From Methanocella_A sp049676595 (GTDB taxonomy: Archaea > Halobacteriota > Methanocellia > Methanocellales > Methanocellaceae): a stretch of 64,000 nt of DNA. A program made the translations under genes and the position numbers. Where the stretch lies: the NCBI RefSeq assembly GCF_049676595.1, contig NZ_CP187259.1, positions 3,550,772-3,614,771 on the forward strand, in the 5' to 3' direction. The notes beneath the pieces are model-generated. The model was not told the DNA's origin and made no database searches. It saw only the letters and a list, made by a program, of their open reading frames with translations. This document shows, in pieces, positions 26,298-35,264 of the stretch (position 1 is the first letter of the stretch; each line of letters starts with the position of its first letter).

Positions 26298-27293
26298 ATG
26301 GCAACTTTGATTGGCGGCAGCGGAGCCGGAGACGACCTGATACGCAAGCTCCACGAGAGCGGCGTCTCCCGCAGCTGTACCACCATCCGCCAGGTGATGG
26401 AAAGAAGAGAGGCCATTGACAGAGCGATCGAGCACGAGCGCATGAGGCAGAACGATCTCCTCGAGCACGAGATCCGGAACCTCAGGAACAAGGCGATCCG
26501 CCGGCAGGTAGTCGACTCGCTGCTCTTCTTCAGGAAGAGCAAGAAAACCGAGGAGATCACGGGCCGGGTCACCCACCTGAGGACTAACCGGGAGGCCATC
26601 GTGGAGAACAACCTCATGTACCTCTACAGGGAAAAAGACGTGCTGGACCGCCTCACAAGGGAGTACCGCAGCGAGCTGAAAGGCTACTACGGAGAGCTCC
26701 TCGTCATGGACTCGCTGAAGCAGCTGGGCGACGACTACTACGTGATCAGTGACGTGAAAATCACCAGAGCGTACGGGCACAGGTTCGACGGCCGCATGCT
26801 CAAGTCAGCCAGGGTTGACCACATCGTGGTAGGGCGGAAAGGCGTCTACTGCATCGAGACCAAGAACTGGAACTCGATCAAGAAGACGGACGACAAGCCC
26901 TCCCCGGGTGAGCAGGCTCGCAGGGCCTCTCACCTGCTCTACAAATACCTAAAATTTACCTGCGGCATGTCCGGGGTGAAGGTGATGGGCATCGTGCTCT
27001 ACACCAACATCGCGCTCAAAGGCAGGGAAGACTTCGTCCGCTTCATGCGGAACGACGAAATCGTCCCTTACCTGGAAGCGAGGCCGGACAACATCGACGA
27101 GCAGACGATCAAAGTGATCGTCGATCACCTGAAAGACAGGGACATCGTGTTCGACGACAGCCACAGGGAGAGCCTCCCGGATGAGGACATGGATGCGGAA
27201 GACGTGCCGGCCGAAAACAGCCGGGCGGCCAAAGCAGCCGGAAGTCCTGCCGGTGAAAGCGATGTGATCGCTCCTGGCGAAGAAATAACATAA
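26298..27293 (+). CDS. NERD-domain (nuclease-related) protein
   Basis: A 331-residue protein. Residues 1-125 are mostly charged helices, probably coiled coil (MERREAIDRAIEHERMRQND and following). The NERD domain begins at KGYYGELLVMDSL near 128 and contains ARVDHIVVGRKGVYCIETKNW near 168-188, which has the D...E-x-K pattern of restriction-endonuclease-like folds. The last 50 residues are acidic and probably disordered. NERD proteins are presumed nucleases, but this one is uncharacterised. It is divergent from the GT-C genes. Confidence 0.75.
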   Translation: MATLIGGSGAGDDLIRKLHESGVSRSCTTIRQVMERREAIDRAIEHERMRQNDLLEHEIRNLRNKAIRRQVVDSLLFFRKSKKTEEITGRVTHLRTNREAIVENNLMYLYREKDVLDRLTREYRSELKGYYGELLVMDSLKQLGDDYYVISDVKITRAYGHRFDGRMLKSARVDHIVVGRKGVYCIETKNWNSIKKTDDKPSPGEQARRASHLLYKYLKFTCGMSGVKVMGIVLYTNIALKGREDFVRFMRNDEIVPYLEARPDNIDEQTIKVIVDHLKDRDIVFDDSHRESLPDEDMDAEDVPAENSRAAKAAGSPAGESDVIAPGEEIT

Positions 27294-27306
27294 GGAGATT
27301 AAAAAT

Positions 27307-27342
27307 CAGGGGCTGTAAAGCCCCCTCTTTTTTTATTGTCCC
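27307..27342 (+). terminator. hairpin plus T-tract after the NERD gene
   Basis: GGGGCT-GTAA-AGCCCC followed by CTCTTTTTTTATT, directly after the stop of the NERD-domain gene. Confidence 0.7.
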
Positions 27343-27447
27343 CGCAGGGACGTCGTTACGACACGGTAAAAGCCTGAGGCCGTCGTGTAAATATAACTAT
27401 GTAAATAGATTTATGTAAGTTCAGGTAAACTATCTTCAGATAGCCGC

Positions 27448-28440
27448 ATGAGCCACGAACTCTACTTCTACGTCGACGCGACGGACAGGCCGGTAAAAAA
27501 AGGTTTGTTCGGGCCCCTGAAGGCCGAGCCGGGAGACGGGTACGTCTCGGGCGACGACCTTAAGGCTTTTTTACACAGGTCAGGCCACTTCGAAGAGAGG
27601 GGAACTACGGGCGACGGCTTCGACGCCGAGTACCACAACCGGCACACGGGCACTACGATCTCTTTCAGGCTCCGCAGGAGCACGATCCACGATGTCGAGA
27701 GCAGGTACTCGTTCCCCGGGTTCAACTACACAGGCCTGTCGGTGAGCATCGAGTACTTCCGGCCGGCGTACTTTGTCCACGAGGGAGCGATGCTGATCGA
27801 GGAGATGTGCCGGGAGTTTCGCATGTACGTCCTGGACCCCCAGCTGAGCCCCCTGCTGAAAAAATGCATGGCTGTCACGATCATCAGGTCGTGGGAACTG
27901 GGCAATGAGAAAGCGGTGAAGGCCGCCCCATCCGGCGAGGCAGGTGCAGAGCAGGATAACGCCCGCGTCTCCCCGGGAAGGCGGGCCAGGCCATACATGC
28001 CCCGGGACCAGATGATGGCCTGGTGGAAGTACATGTACAGGAAAGACGAGCTGACCACGAAAGTCAGGGAGTCGGCCGTCAGAATCCACGTCCCGGAGTG
28101 GAAGATCATCCGCCGGGCCGGAGAGCAACAGCAGCAGTTGTTTTTCGCCATGACGCTGGCCGAAGGCATCGGGTACATCATGCCCCCGTGCGACGTCTAC
28201 CTCGTCAAGCGCAACGGGTACAAAGAAGTCGGCGCCGTGGACGCCCGGGAACTCCTGCCCAGGATCAAGGAGTACCTGAGGCCATGGAGCTTCTCGGGGA
28301 TGGACTTCAACGTGCTCACCTCCCCGGATGCGAGGAGAATGGCCCCGGCCCTGAGGGAAATGCCCCTGGAGAACATTCACAAGTACGAGCAGATCGCCCC
28401 GGGCAGCTTCGTCGACGTCGAGACCGGACAGCCGGATTAG
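27448..28440 (+). CDS. conserved hypothetical protein, soluble
   Basis: I do not recognise this 330-residue soluble protein. Residues 1-115 form a beta-rich region (HELYFYVDATDRPVKKG ... TISFRLRRSTIHDV ... GLSVSIEYFRP). Residues 115-150 are helical and residues 160-195 a low-complexity linker (SGEAGAEQDNARVSPGRRARP). The second half contains EWKIIRRAGEQQQQLF and a DVYLVKRNGYKEVG segment. No catalytic motif stands out. It is preceded by its own AT-rich promoter (about 27385-27425) and converges on a broken membrane-protein gene. Confidence 0.6.
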   Translation: MSHELYFYVDATDRPVKKGLFGPLKAEPGDGYVSGDDLKAFLHRSGHFEERGTTGDGFDAEYHNRHTGTTISFRLRRSTIHDVESRYSFPGFNYTGLSVSIEYFRPAYFVHEGAMLIEEMCREFRMYVLDPQLSPLLKKCMAVTIIRSWELGNEKAVKAAPSGEAGAEQDNARVSPGRRARPYMPRDQMMAWWKYMYRKDELTTKVRESAVRIHVPEWKIIRRAGEQQQQLFFAMTLAEGIGYIMPPCDVYLVKRNGYKEVGAVDARELLPRIKEYLRPWSFSGMDFNVLTSPDARRMAPALREMPLENIHKYEQIAPGSFVDVETGQPD

Positions 28441-28528
28441 GCATTGTCGGTGGCTTTGACCAGATGCCCGTAAGCACCCCTCATTCTCTGCCCGATACGC
28501 CTGACGATCAGCCACACAGCCGGGTCGC

Positions 28529-28813
28529 TCAGAACCAGGAAAACCAGATATCCTCCAGCACATGCGCAACCAAGCCCGCCGAAAGCGAGAGCAACGCCAT
28601 GCAGATTACGCCCCTCGCCAATCTGGGGCACGATCGCGAGCGGCACGAACCCGGTTCGGAGGCCGAAGAGCACCGCTGGCACGTGGTCGATATCCACCGC
28701 CACGCCGGCCAGGAAACCAGCAAGGCCGCAAAAAGAGACAGGATGCCGTGCTCCAGCTCGAACTGTAATATCTGCCACACACTGTAATTTGTGAACACCG
28801 CTCCCCATCCCAT
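28529..28813 (-). pseudogene. small membrane protein gene with two compensating frameshifts
   Basis: Read from an ATG at 28813, the frame gives a membrane-like start (QILQFELEHGILSLFAALL). The expected continuation, AGFLAGVAVDIDHVPAVLFGL, is in a different frame (about 28580-28710). The end, MALLSLSAGLVAHVLEDIWFSWF, is back in the first frame and stops at 28529. Pieced together they resemble a small metal-dependent membrane hydrolase of the YdjM/LexA-regulated type (DIDH and HVLED motifs). Two shifts, one minus and one plus, are needed. It could be a decayed gene or two sequencing errors. The DIDHVP frame alone is open over 28437-28853. Confidence 0.45.
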
Positions 28814-28951
28814 TCACTACACTGCATACAATAGAATGGCTGTTTATAGCCATTATCTGGGAATCGTGGAACTATAGCCTGCCGAGTCCCGGTATAACTA
28901 AATATAAGCCACTACCAGACAACCTTCGAGCAACAGGCGGCAGACGCAGAT

Positions 28952-29530
28952 ATGGAAATAGATGAGCAGTTATATGTGGCCACCAGGGATGAGTGGCGGG
29001 AGTGGCTGGAGCGAAATCACGATAAGAGCGAAGGTATCTGGCTCATCTACTACAAGAAAGGCTCTGGCAAGCCCCGGATACCCTACGACGACGCGGTGGA
29101 AGAAGCCCTGTGCTTCGGATGGATCGACAGCACGGCGAAAAGTATAGACGAGGAGAAGTACGCCCAGCGGTTCACACCTCGCAGACCGGGCAGCGGGTGG
29201 TCGGAGCTGAACATCCGCCGCATGGAAAAGCTGATCAAAGAAGGCCGGGTGACCGGGGCCGGGCTGGCGAAGTTCAGGGACCCGGCCGCCCGGAGGTCCG
29301 CGATCAGGGATATGGATAACGTCACCCCGCCCGGCTTCACGGAAGCCCTGGAGAAAAGGTCTGAGGCACTGGCATATTTTAACAAGCTGCCGCCGTCGCA
29401 GGTGAAGCTGTTCTACCGGTGGATCAACGACGCTAAGCGCGAAGAGACTAAGCAGAAGAGGATAGCCGAGTCGGTGGAGCTGCTGGCGCAGGGCAGGAAG
29501 CTCTCGGATAAGTGGTTCAACCGTACGTAG
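28952..29530 (+). CDS. YdeI/OmdA-type (bacteriocin-protection-like) protein
   Basis: A 192-residue soluble protein of the YdeI/OmpD-associated family. The family block EGIWLIYYKKGSGKPRIPYDDAVEEALCFGWIDSTAKSID at about residues 27-67 and QRFTPRRPGSGWSELNIRRMEKLI at about 72-95 are present, as is the C-terminal WINDAKREETKQKRIAESVELLAQGRK. Bacterial members have been linked to resistance to peptides, but a mechanism is not known; in archaea the role is open. It is convergent with radB. Confidence 0.85.
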   Translation: MEIDEQLYVATRDEWREWLERNHDKSEGIWLIYYKKGSGKPRIPYDDAVEEALCFGWIDSTAKSIDEEKYAQRFTPRRPGSGWSELNIRRMEKLIKEGRVTGAGLAKFRDPAARRSAIRDMDNVTPPGFTEALEKRSEALAYFNKLPPSQVKLFYRWINDAKREETKQKRIAESVELLAQGRKLSDKWFNRT

Positions 29531-29545
29531 CGGCCGCAGGCCCGG

Positions 29546-30217
29546 TTATTCCACGCCCTTGCCAGTAATGGCGAACTCGGCGGTGATGCCCTCCGGCCTG
29601 GACCGGTGTTTTCTCAGCACCGCAATCCTCTTCCCCGGCCCGTTGCGCTTCAGCTCGACGATGGCTTTGCTGATGTGTTCCAGCCACTTGCCGCCCGTGG
29701 CCCTGAACTCCTCGTTGCCGATGTCCGTGTAGATCTGGTTGGTGATGACGACCGGGATGCCGTGCTTCCGGGCTATGCCCAGCAGCGCGGTGATCTGGCT
29801 GGCCAGCTCCTGCATCGGCCGGGCTCCGTCCTTGCCCTCCCGCTCGATGCGGTAGAATGCCGTGGCGGAGTCGAGGATGACGAGCCCCACGTTCTGCCCG
29901 ATCAGCTTCTCCGCGTCCTTGATAGCCGCGAACTGCTCCTCGAAGCTCAGCGGCGAAAAGATCATCACCTGCCGGGCCAGCTCCTGCGCGTCCTCGCCTG
30001 CGATCTGGCTGAAACGCTCGACAGAAAAGCCCTCGGTGTCGATGTAGATGATCCGCTTGCCCGCCCGGGCTGTCACGGCCGTGAGCTGCAGGCAGATGTT
30101 CGTTTTACCGCTGGCTGGCTCTCCGTAGATCTGCGTCACCGTCCCGATCTCGATGCCGCCTCCGAGAAGGTCGTCGATCGGCTTTGCGCCAGTGGGGAGC
30201 CTGCTGATTAAATTCAT
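29546..30217 (-). CDS. radB: RadB recombinase paralogue
   Basis: A 223-residue RecA-fold ATPase, the archaeal RadA paralogue that helps RadA in homologous recombination. It has the core domain without the N-terminal helix-hairpin-helix domain of RadA, as expected. Walker A GEPASGKT is at residues 32-39, Walker B LVILDSA near 111-117, and the conserved VVITNQIY segment near 155-162. The C-terminal basic patch KHRSRPEG may contact DNA. It is divergent from a RuvC/YqgF-like gene at 30403, which suggests a shared DNA-repair context. Confidence 0.92.
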   Translation of the reverse strand: MNLISRLPTGAKPIDDLLGGGIEIGTVTQIYGEPASGKTNICLQLTAVTARAGKRIIYIDTEGFSVERFSQIAGEDAQELARQVMIFSPLSFEEQFAAIKDAEKLIGQNVGLVILDSATAFYRIEREGKDGARPMQELASQITALLGIARKHGIPVVITNQIYTDIGNEEFRATGGKWLEHISKAIVELKRNGPGKRIAVLRKHRSRPEGITAEFAITGKGVE

Positions 30218-30390
30218 AGTGCCGTACCGCAGATCAATGTTCCCTGCTTATTTATATCGTTGTGGGTGCCTTCGGCACAGAGTGCGGCGATAACCCGGTT
30301 TCAGCCGCTGCGGGCAGATATCCGCGGATAAATATACATCACATGAGAGCGTATTTGCACTTGTGAGCAACTCTGCACAGGCAGGGCTGC

Positions 30391-30405
30391 GGAGGTAATC
30401 CCATA
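30391..30405 (+). promoter_or_regulatory. strong SD ahead of a probable AUA start
   Basis: GGAGGT at 30391-30396 lies 6 nt before the codon ATA at 30403. The frame from there reads x-I-A-L-V-T-S-D-F-T-V-Y-E-K-M, and the first ATG (30445) is 48 nt from the SD, too far for it to serve. It therefore decides the start in favour of ATA (or ATC at 30406). Confidence 0.6.
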
Positions 30406-31203
30406 ATCGCGCTCGTCACGTCTGATTTCACGGTTTACGAGAAAATGGTAGCCGAGCTGAAAAACCGGAAGGTTCAGTTTATCACGCTCCAGCTGCACGA
30501 GGCTATTCCAGCCAGCGTGAAGGTCGTCATCACGACCGCCGAGGAGGCCGACACGGTCGCCTGGGAAGGGGAGCATACTATTATTTATGATGACCCGATC
30601 TCCACGGTCAGCCGGGCCATCCACGCTGAAAAGGGTTACGGGCCCGTGGGATCGATGATCATCGGCATCGACCCCGGCAGGCGGCCGGGCATCGCCGTCC
30701 TCACCGGCGACATGGTGGTCGCCGTACACCAGGTCAGCGTCACCGAAGTGGAGCCGCTGATCAGGAAGATCATCCACGACTACAGGCCGACCTCCGTGCT
30801 GATCAGGATCGGCCACGGCGCCAGGCTCGTCACCACCCAGATCACCAACAGCCTGCTCCAGGCCGGCCTCAAAGTAGAGATGGTCGACGAGAGCGGCACC
30901 ACCCCCCACATAGGGCGGGACGTGCACACCCACACTTTAAGAGATATCATCGCCGCCATCAACATCGCCAGGATCAAGGGCGTCCCGGTCGGCAAGCAGG
31001 AAGTCGAGCCCTCCAAGGGCGAAATTCGCGTGATACAGGAAGCCAGCCGCTCCATGTCCTCGGGGCGAGCCACCATACCCCGCTATTTAGCCAGACAGGT
31101 AGCCAGAGGCGAGCTCACCATCGACGAGGCCATCTCTATGCACAAGAAAAATGTGAGAAACGACGATGCACCCAAGAACGGCCACGAAGATGACGAACAG
31201 TGA
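30403..31203 (+). CDS. RuvC/YqgF-like RNase H-fold protein
   Basis: About 266 residues when read from ATA at 30403 (252 from the ATG at 30445). Residue 90 is the first Asp of MIIGIDPGRRPGIAVL, the hallmark strand of RuvC/YqgF folds. Further matches are VLIRIGHG, then VEMVDESGTTP (compare VDER-TT of YqgF) and DIIAAINIARIKGVP near the C-terminal acidic position. This suggests a structure-specific nuclease acting on DNA or RNA, in keeping with the divergent radB next to it. The C-terminal 70 residues are basic and probably flexible. Known function: none that I can name. Confidence 0.65.
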   Translation: MIALVTSDFTVYEKMVAELKNRKVQFITLQLHEAIPASVKVVITTAEEADTVAWEGEHTIIYDDPISTVSRAIHAEKGYGPVGSMIIGIDPGRRPGIAVLTGDMVVAVHQVSVTEVEPLIRKIIHDYRPTSVLIRIGHGARLVTTQITNSLLQAGLKVEMVDESGTTPHIGRDVHTHTLRDIIAAINIARIKGVPVGKQEVEPSKGEIRVIQEASRSMSSGRATIPRYLARQVARGELTIDEAISMHKKNVRNDDAPKNGHEDDEQ

Positions 31204-31213
31204 GTGCCCAAAG

Positions 31214-31635
31214 AACCACGGCGGCACAGCTTTTTATCCTGACAACTGGAGAGCAGATGCTCTAACCACGGCGGCACGGCGGCACGGAGACAACCGTACC
31301 CGAATAACAAAGCCCTCTTTTTTAGATCCACGGCGGCACGGAGGGCTGACGACACGGCGACGAATAGGTTATCCTTCCTTCATGCTATCGATGAAAAGTC
31401 AGGCTGAAACGATTGAGTAGTAAGCACATGGTTAATGCTCTGTCTTGGTGTCGCCGTGGACCTAAAAAGGAGTTCAGTATTACCGGTTCACCACTGTCTT
31501 TGTGTCGCCGTGCCGCCGTGGTTTTATTTACCACTGGCTTGCCGTGGATCACCACTGTCTTTGTGTCGCCGTGCCGCCGTGGTTCAGATATTTGATCTAC
31601 AGTTGTCAGGATAAGGAGCCGTGCCGCCGTGGTGG
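31214..31635. repeat. family D inverted-repeat element, copy 3
   Basis: A non-coding inverted repeat occupying the gap 31204-31663. The left end is ACCACGGCGGCACAGC, then TATCCTGACAACTGGAGAGC. The right end is complementary: ACAGTTGTCAGGATAAGG and GCCGTGCCGCCGTGGTGG at about 31604-31635. The core AGGCTGAAACGATTGAGTAG at about 31399 and TATTACCGGTTCAC at about 31477 match copy 1. It begins 11 bp after the stop of the RuvC-like gene. Confidence 0.8.
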
Positions 31636-31663
31636 AATCGCCATTTCGGTCGTTGTGAAGTAG

Positions 31664-32389
31664 TTAACTTTTACCTTGGCCGCGGAAATATTTCCACCCC
31701 GTCTTGGCGATCTTCAGCCGGCTCTCGGGGTCCTGGTCGATCCACTTGATAACTTCTTTGAAGGCCATGGCAGGACTGCGGGTCTCTTTGGGGTCGTAGT
31801 AGGCGGGGTAGCCTATTGATTGAGCGTACTCTTTGTACCGCCTTTCGAGCTGGTCCTGCAGTAGCCCGGTGATCTCGGTCACCTTTACTTCGAAGCCTTC
31901 TTTCTCAAGTGCATCCTTTGACCGGGAGTTGACGTAGCCGGAGCAGATCTCTACCCTTGTTTCGCCCGGGCGGCCGCCCAGCCGTTTCACCAGCCCGAGG
32001 GTGATGCGTGCGGCCTCGGGGAGGTAGGCGTGCGCTTTAAAGAGCTCGCCCTGGAAATATCTCGTCTCTATCAGCCCGGTCTCTACCCTGGTGCCGTCTG
32101 TGGCGCCGATCATGACCCCGCCCAGCGGGAAGCCCCAGCCGGAGTCGTCTACCTGGATGATATGCTTTTGTTCGCCGGGGAGCAGCTTCTGAAGCACGGC
32201 AAGATCGGTGGTGACCAGCTTCAGCTGTCCCTTATTGTTGCGGTACACGGTGGCGTTCCACGATTCGGGCGCCCGCGCCCCGTCTCCCCGGACGCTCAGG
32301 ACCACGTAGGGATTGGGCTGGTCGCGCCGGGGGAGGCCGAGAGATTCTATCATCTTATAGGTTTCGCTGTCGATCGGTCTGGTATCCAT
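31664..32389 (-). CDS. conserved hypothetical protein with RNase H-like motif
   Basis: A 241-residue soluble protein that I cannot assign to a named family. Residues 75-95 (IIQVDDSGWGFPLGGVMIGATD) loosely resemble the first strand of RNase H-fold enzymes (compare DEAGRGPLAGP of RNase HII). Residues 140-160 (TRVEICSGYVNSRSKDALEKEG) could carry a second acidic position. The C-terminus is helical with a WIDQDPESRLKIAKTGWKYF segment. No neighbour helps: it faces a family D repeat and is divergent from nrdD. The nuclease idea is weak. Confidence 0.55.
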   Translation of the reverse strand: MDTRPIDSETYKMIESLGLPRRDQPNPYVVLSVRGDGARAPESWNATVYRNNKGQLKLVTTDLAVLQKLLPGEQKHIIQVDDSGWGFPLGGVMIGATDGTRVETGLIETRYFQGELFKAHAYLPEAARITLGLVKRLGGRPGETRVEICSGYVNSRSKDALEKEGFEVKVTEITGLLQDQLERRYKEYAQSIGYPAYYDPKETRSPAMAFKEVIKWIDQDPESRLKIAKTGWKYFRGQGKS

Positions 32390-32589
32390 GCGCTTTCTCC
32401 GTGAATATAATCTTATTTTAGCCCCGATAACTTATTTACGCCCGATTTTAAATAATAATTCCAGCATGATGTTATATTTACCGCAAGTCTGGACTTAAGT
32501 GGTGGCCTGACAACCTCAACCCCATGTCGCCCATAGCGCATGACGGCCGCTATTTACACGTATTTTTGCCAGGCAAGCCATAAAACGGC

Positions 32590-32794
32590 CTGAGTATATA
32601 TACTCAGACAGGCAGATTTATGATATTATATATTAGTGTTGGAATTTGGAACGCACAACCCTTATAACCCTAAAGGAGAATGAAGTTTAATGCACTGCCT
32701 GAAAAGTATTTAGTAAATACCTTTCAGATGGTTGGATATCATGCGACTGCCACGTTGCATGTTTCATTAATTAATTTAACCGGGTGATCGGCGG
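32590..32794 (+). promoter_or_regulatory. promoter palindrome and leader hairpin of the anaerobic RNR genes
   Basis: CTGAGTATATATACTCAG at 32590-32607 is a perfect 18-bp palindrome that contains a TATA box; a second TATA-like tract is at 32622-32634. At 32699-32727 two 14-bp arms (CTGAAAAGTATTTA and TAAATACCTTTCAG) form a hairpin with one mismatch. GGTGAT at 32783-32788 is the SD for the ATG at 32795. A 35-codon frame (32680-32787) ends just ahead of nrdD, but its ATG sits too close to an SD-like GGAG to be convincing. The rest of 32390-32589 shows nothing I recognise. Confidence 0.5.
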
Positions 32795-35138
32795 ATGGCT
32801 TCTTTGAATTATAACAGGCCCGCAGGGGATGGGAATTTATACATAGTCAAGTCGGATAATCGAGTAGAGCTATTCGATGCTAACAAAGTCGTAGTTAGCC
32901 TAATCAAGTCTGGCGTGCCTTACAGGCTCGCATGCGACATAGTGGACGATCTGCAGTACAGAGTCCACGATGGCATTACCACGAAGGCGCTGCGCACCAT
33001 CCTGCTCAACATCATCGACCAGAAGAGCCCGGATGCGGCGCTGAAGTACAAGCAGTCCCACGAGATGTACGTCAGGACCTCCCGCGGCACGCTCGAGCCT
33101 TTCGACTACAAGATGATCGAGAACTCCCTCGTCAAAGAGACGGGCATCACGCAGGAGTCGGCCATCCACGTGGCCAAGGAAGTAGAGGCCAAGCTGCGCA
33201 AGCTCAAGGTCAACTACCTATCAGCACCCCTGATCCGTGAGATCGTGACCGTCCAGCTGCTGGAAGAGGGCATGGAGGAGGCCCGCTCCAAGTACACGAG
33301 GCTGGGCATGCCGGTCCACGACGTCACCCACCTGATCGAGCAGGGGAGCAAGGAGAACGCCAACCTGCACCACAACCCGGAGACCATTCACAAGTTTGCG
33401 GGCGACCAGATCCTGAGAGAATACCTCTTAGTCCAGGTCCTGCCCAAGCACATCGCAGACGCCCACATGCGGGGCGACATCCACATTCACGACGCCGACT
33501 ACTTCGCCGTGCGCCCCAACTGTTTACAGCACGACCTCAGCTGGTTCTTCGAGAACGGCCTGAGGGTCGACGGCACCGGCAAGCACACTTCAGTGGCAGC
33601 ACCCCCGAAGCACGCCATGGTAGCGGCTTTGCACGCGGCCAAGATCCTGGCCTCGTCCCAGACGAACATGGCCGGCGGCCAGTCGCTGGACAACTTCAAC
33701 ATCTTCATGGCCCCCTTCTTCACCGGCATGTCTAAAGAAGAGGTCAAGCAGGTGGCCCAGGCGTTCGTCTACGAGATGAACATGCAGTACGTGGCCAGGG
33801 GCGGCCAGGTGGTCTTCTCCAACATCGACATCGAGCTGACCGTGCCGAAGTACCTCGCGAGACAAGCCCGCGATCGGCCCCAAGGGCAAAGTCATGGGCA
33901 CCTACAAGGACTACCAGGACGAGCTATACACCTTCACCGACGCCCTGCTGGACGTCTTCATCGACGGGGACGCGCTGGGCAAGCCCCACCTGTTCCCCAA
34001 CGTCATCGTCAAAACCAGGGACTCGGCGTTCAAGGACCCCGAGCAGAAGGAGCTCCTGTTCAAGGTACACCAGCTCTTCTCCAAGTACGGCACGCCGTAC
34101 ATCCTCAACATGCTCCCGGACTGGCAGCACGACGCGGTCAACAGCATGGGCTGCAGGACCCGCCTCAGCGGGGACTGGGCCGACAAGCAGGGCTACGACG
34201 ACCCCAGCATGTCCACAATGAGGACGGGCAACATTCACTATAACACCATCAACCTGCCCCGCATCGCCCTCGAGGCGAACGGCGACGACAGCAAGATCTT
34301 CGAAATACTCGATTCCAGGCTCGACCTGATCAAGGAAGCCCTGGAGATCAAGCACGGCCTGATCAAGAAGAGGCTCTACGAGAACCAGATCCTGCCGTTC
34401 CTCACCCAGAAAGGCAAGCATGGCGAGGACTATTACCGGTTCGACGACCTTACTCACACCGTGGGCTTCGTCGGCCTGAACGAGCTGGTGCAGGCTCACA
34501 CCGGCGGCACGCTCCACGAATCCCAGGACGCCTACGACTTCGGCCTGGACGTGGTCCGGTATATGAAAGACTGGGCCGACTCGCTGTCGGAGATCACCGG
34601 CTGGAGATGGACCCTCACCCAGACGCCCGCCGAATCCACCGCAGGCAGGTTCGCCAGGCTGGACATGAAGGCGTTCGGCGCCAGGGCCATCGTCCACGGC
34701 GACAGGAACAAGGCCGGAGTATACTACACTAACAGCTCCCACATGCCGGTCGACGCAGACATATCGCTGTTCGACCGCGCCCGCATGGAAGGCAAGTTCC
34801 ACCCAGTTTGTAATGGCGGCCACATCACCCACCTGTTCCTCGGCGAGGGCACCCCCGACCCGGCAGGCCTCATGAGCCTGACCGAAAAGCTGTGCCGCAA
34901 CACCAGCATGGGCCTCTTCGACTACACCAGGGATTTGACGACCTGCCGGAAATGCGGCACCGTCGCGGGCGGCCTGCTCAACAGCTGTCCGAATTGTAAT
35001 GCGAACGGCAAGGACCTGGAATACTACTCCAGGATCACCGGGTACTGCCAGCGCATAGGCAGCGGCGACACCGCGGGCGGCTGGAACGACGCGAAGATCG
35101 CGGAGCTCAGGGACAGAAAGAGATATTGCATAAACTAA
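32795..35138 (+). CDS. nrdD: anaerobic (class III) ribonucleoside-triphosphate reductase, split by a frameshift
   Basis: Makes dNTPs from NTPs under anoxic conditions with a glycyl radical. The first frame (32795 to about 33860) holds an ATP cone (residues 1-100) and the barrel start up to VPKYLA. The second frame (from about 33861 to 35138) continues DKPAIGPKGKVMGTYKDY and carries the rest. Removing one A at about 33860 joins them into about 780 residues, the usual size. The C-terminal zinc site CRKC/CPNC and the glycyl-radical segment RITGYC near the end are present. The activase gene nrdG follows 126 bp downstream. The shift may be an error in the sequence, a real mutation or recoding. Confidence 0.88.
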
Positions 35139-35264
35139 AAGCCCGTTTTATTTTTTGGCCGCCCTCCGGGGCGGCAAGCATCTTCGCCCGACAGCGCGGC
35201 AGATAAATATTTAGGCTGCTGATATGGTAGTATTCTCTACTGACGATGTGCAAGTGATGCTGAT

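Noticed and set aside
32680..32787. 35-codon leader ORF ahead of nrdD
   Set aside because: The GGAG is only 1 nt from its ATG, there is no codon bias, and the hairpin at 32699-32727 explains the sequence better.
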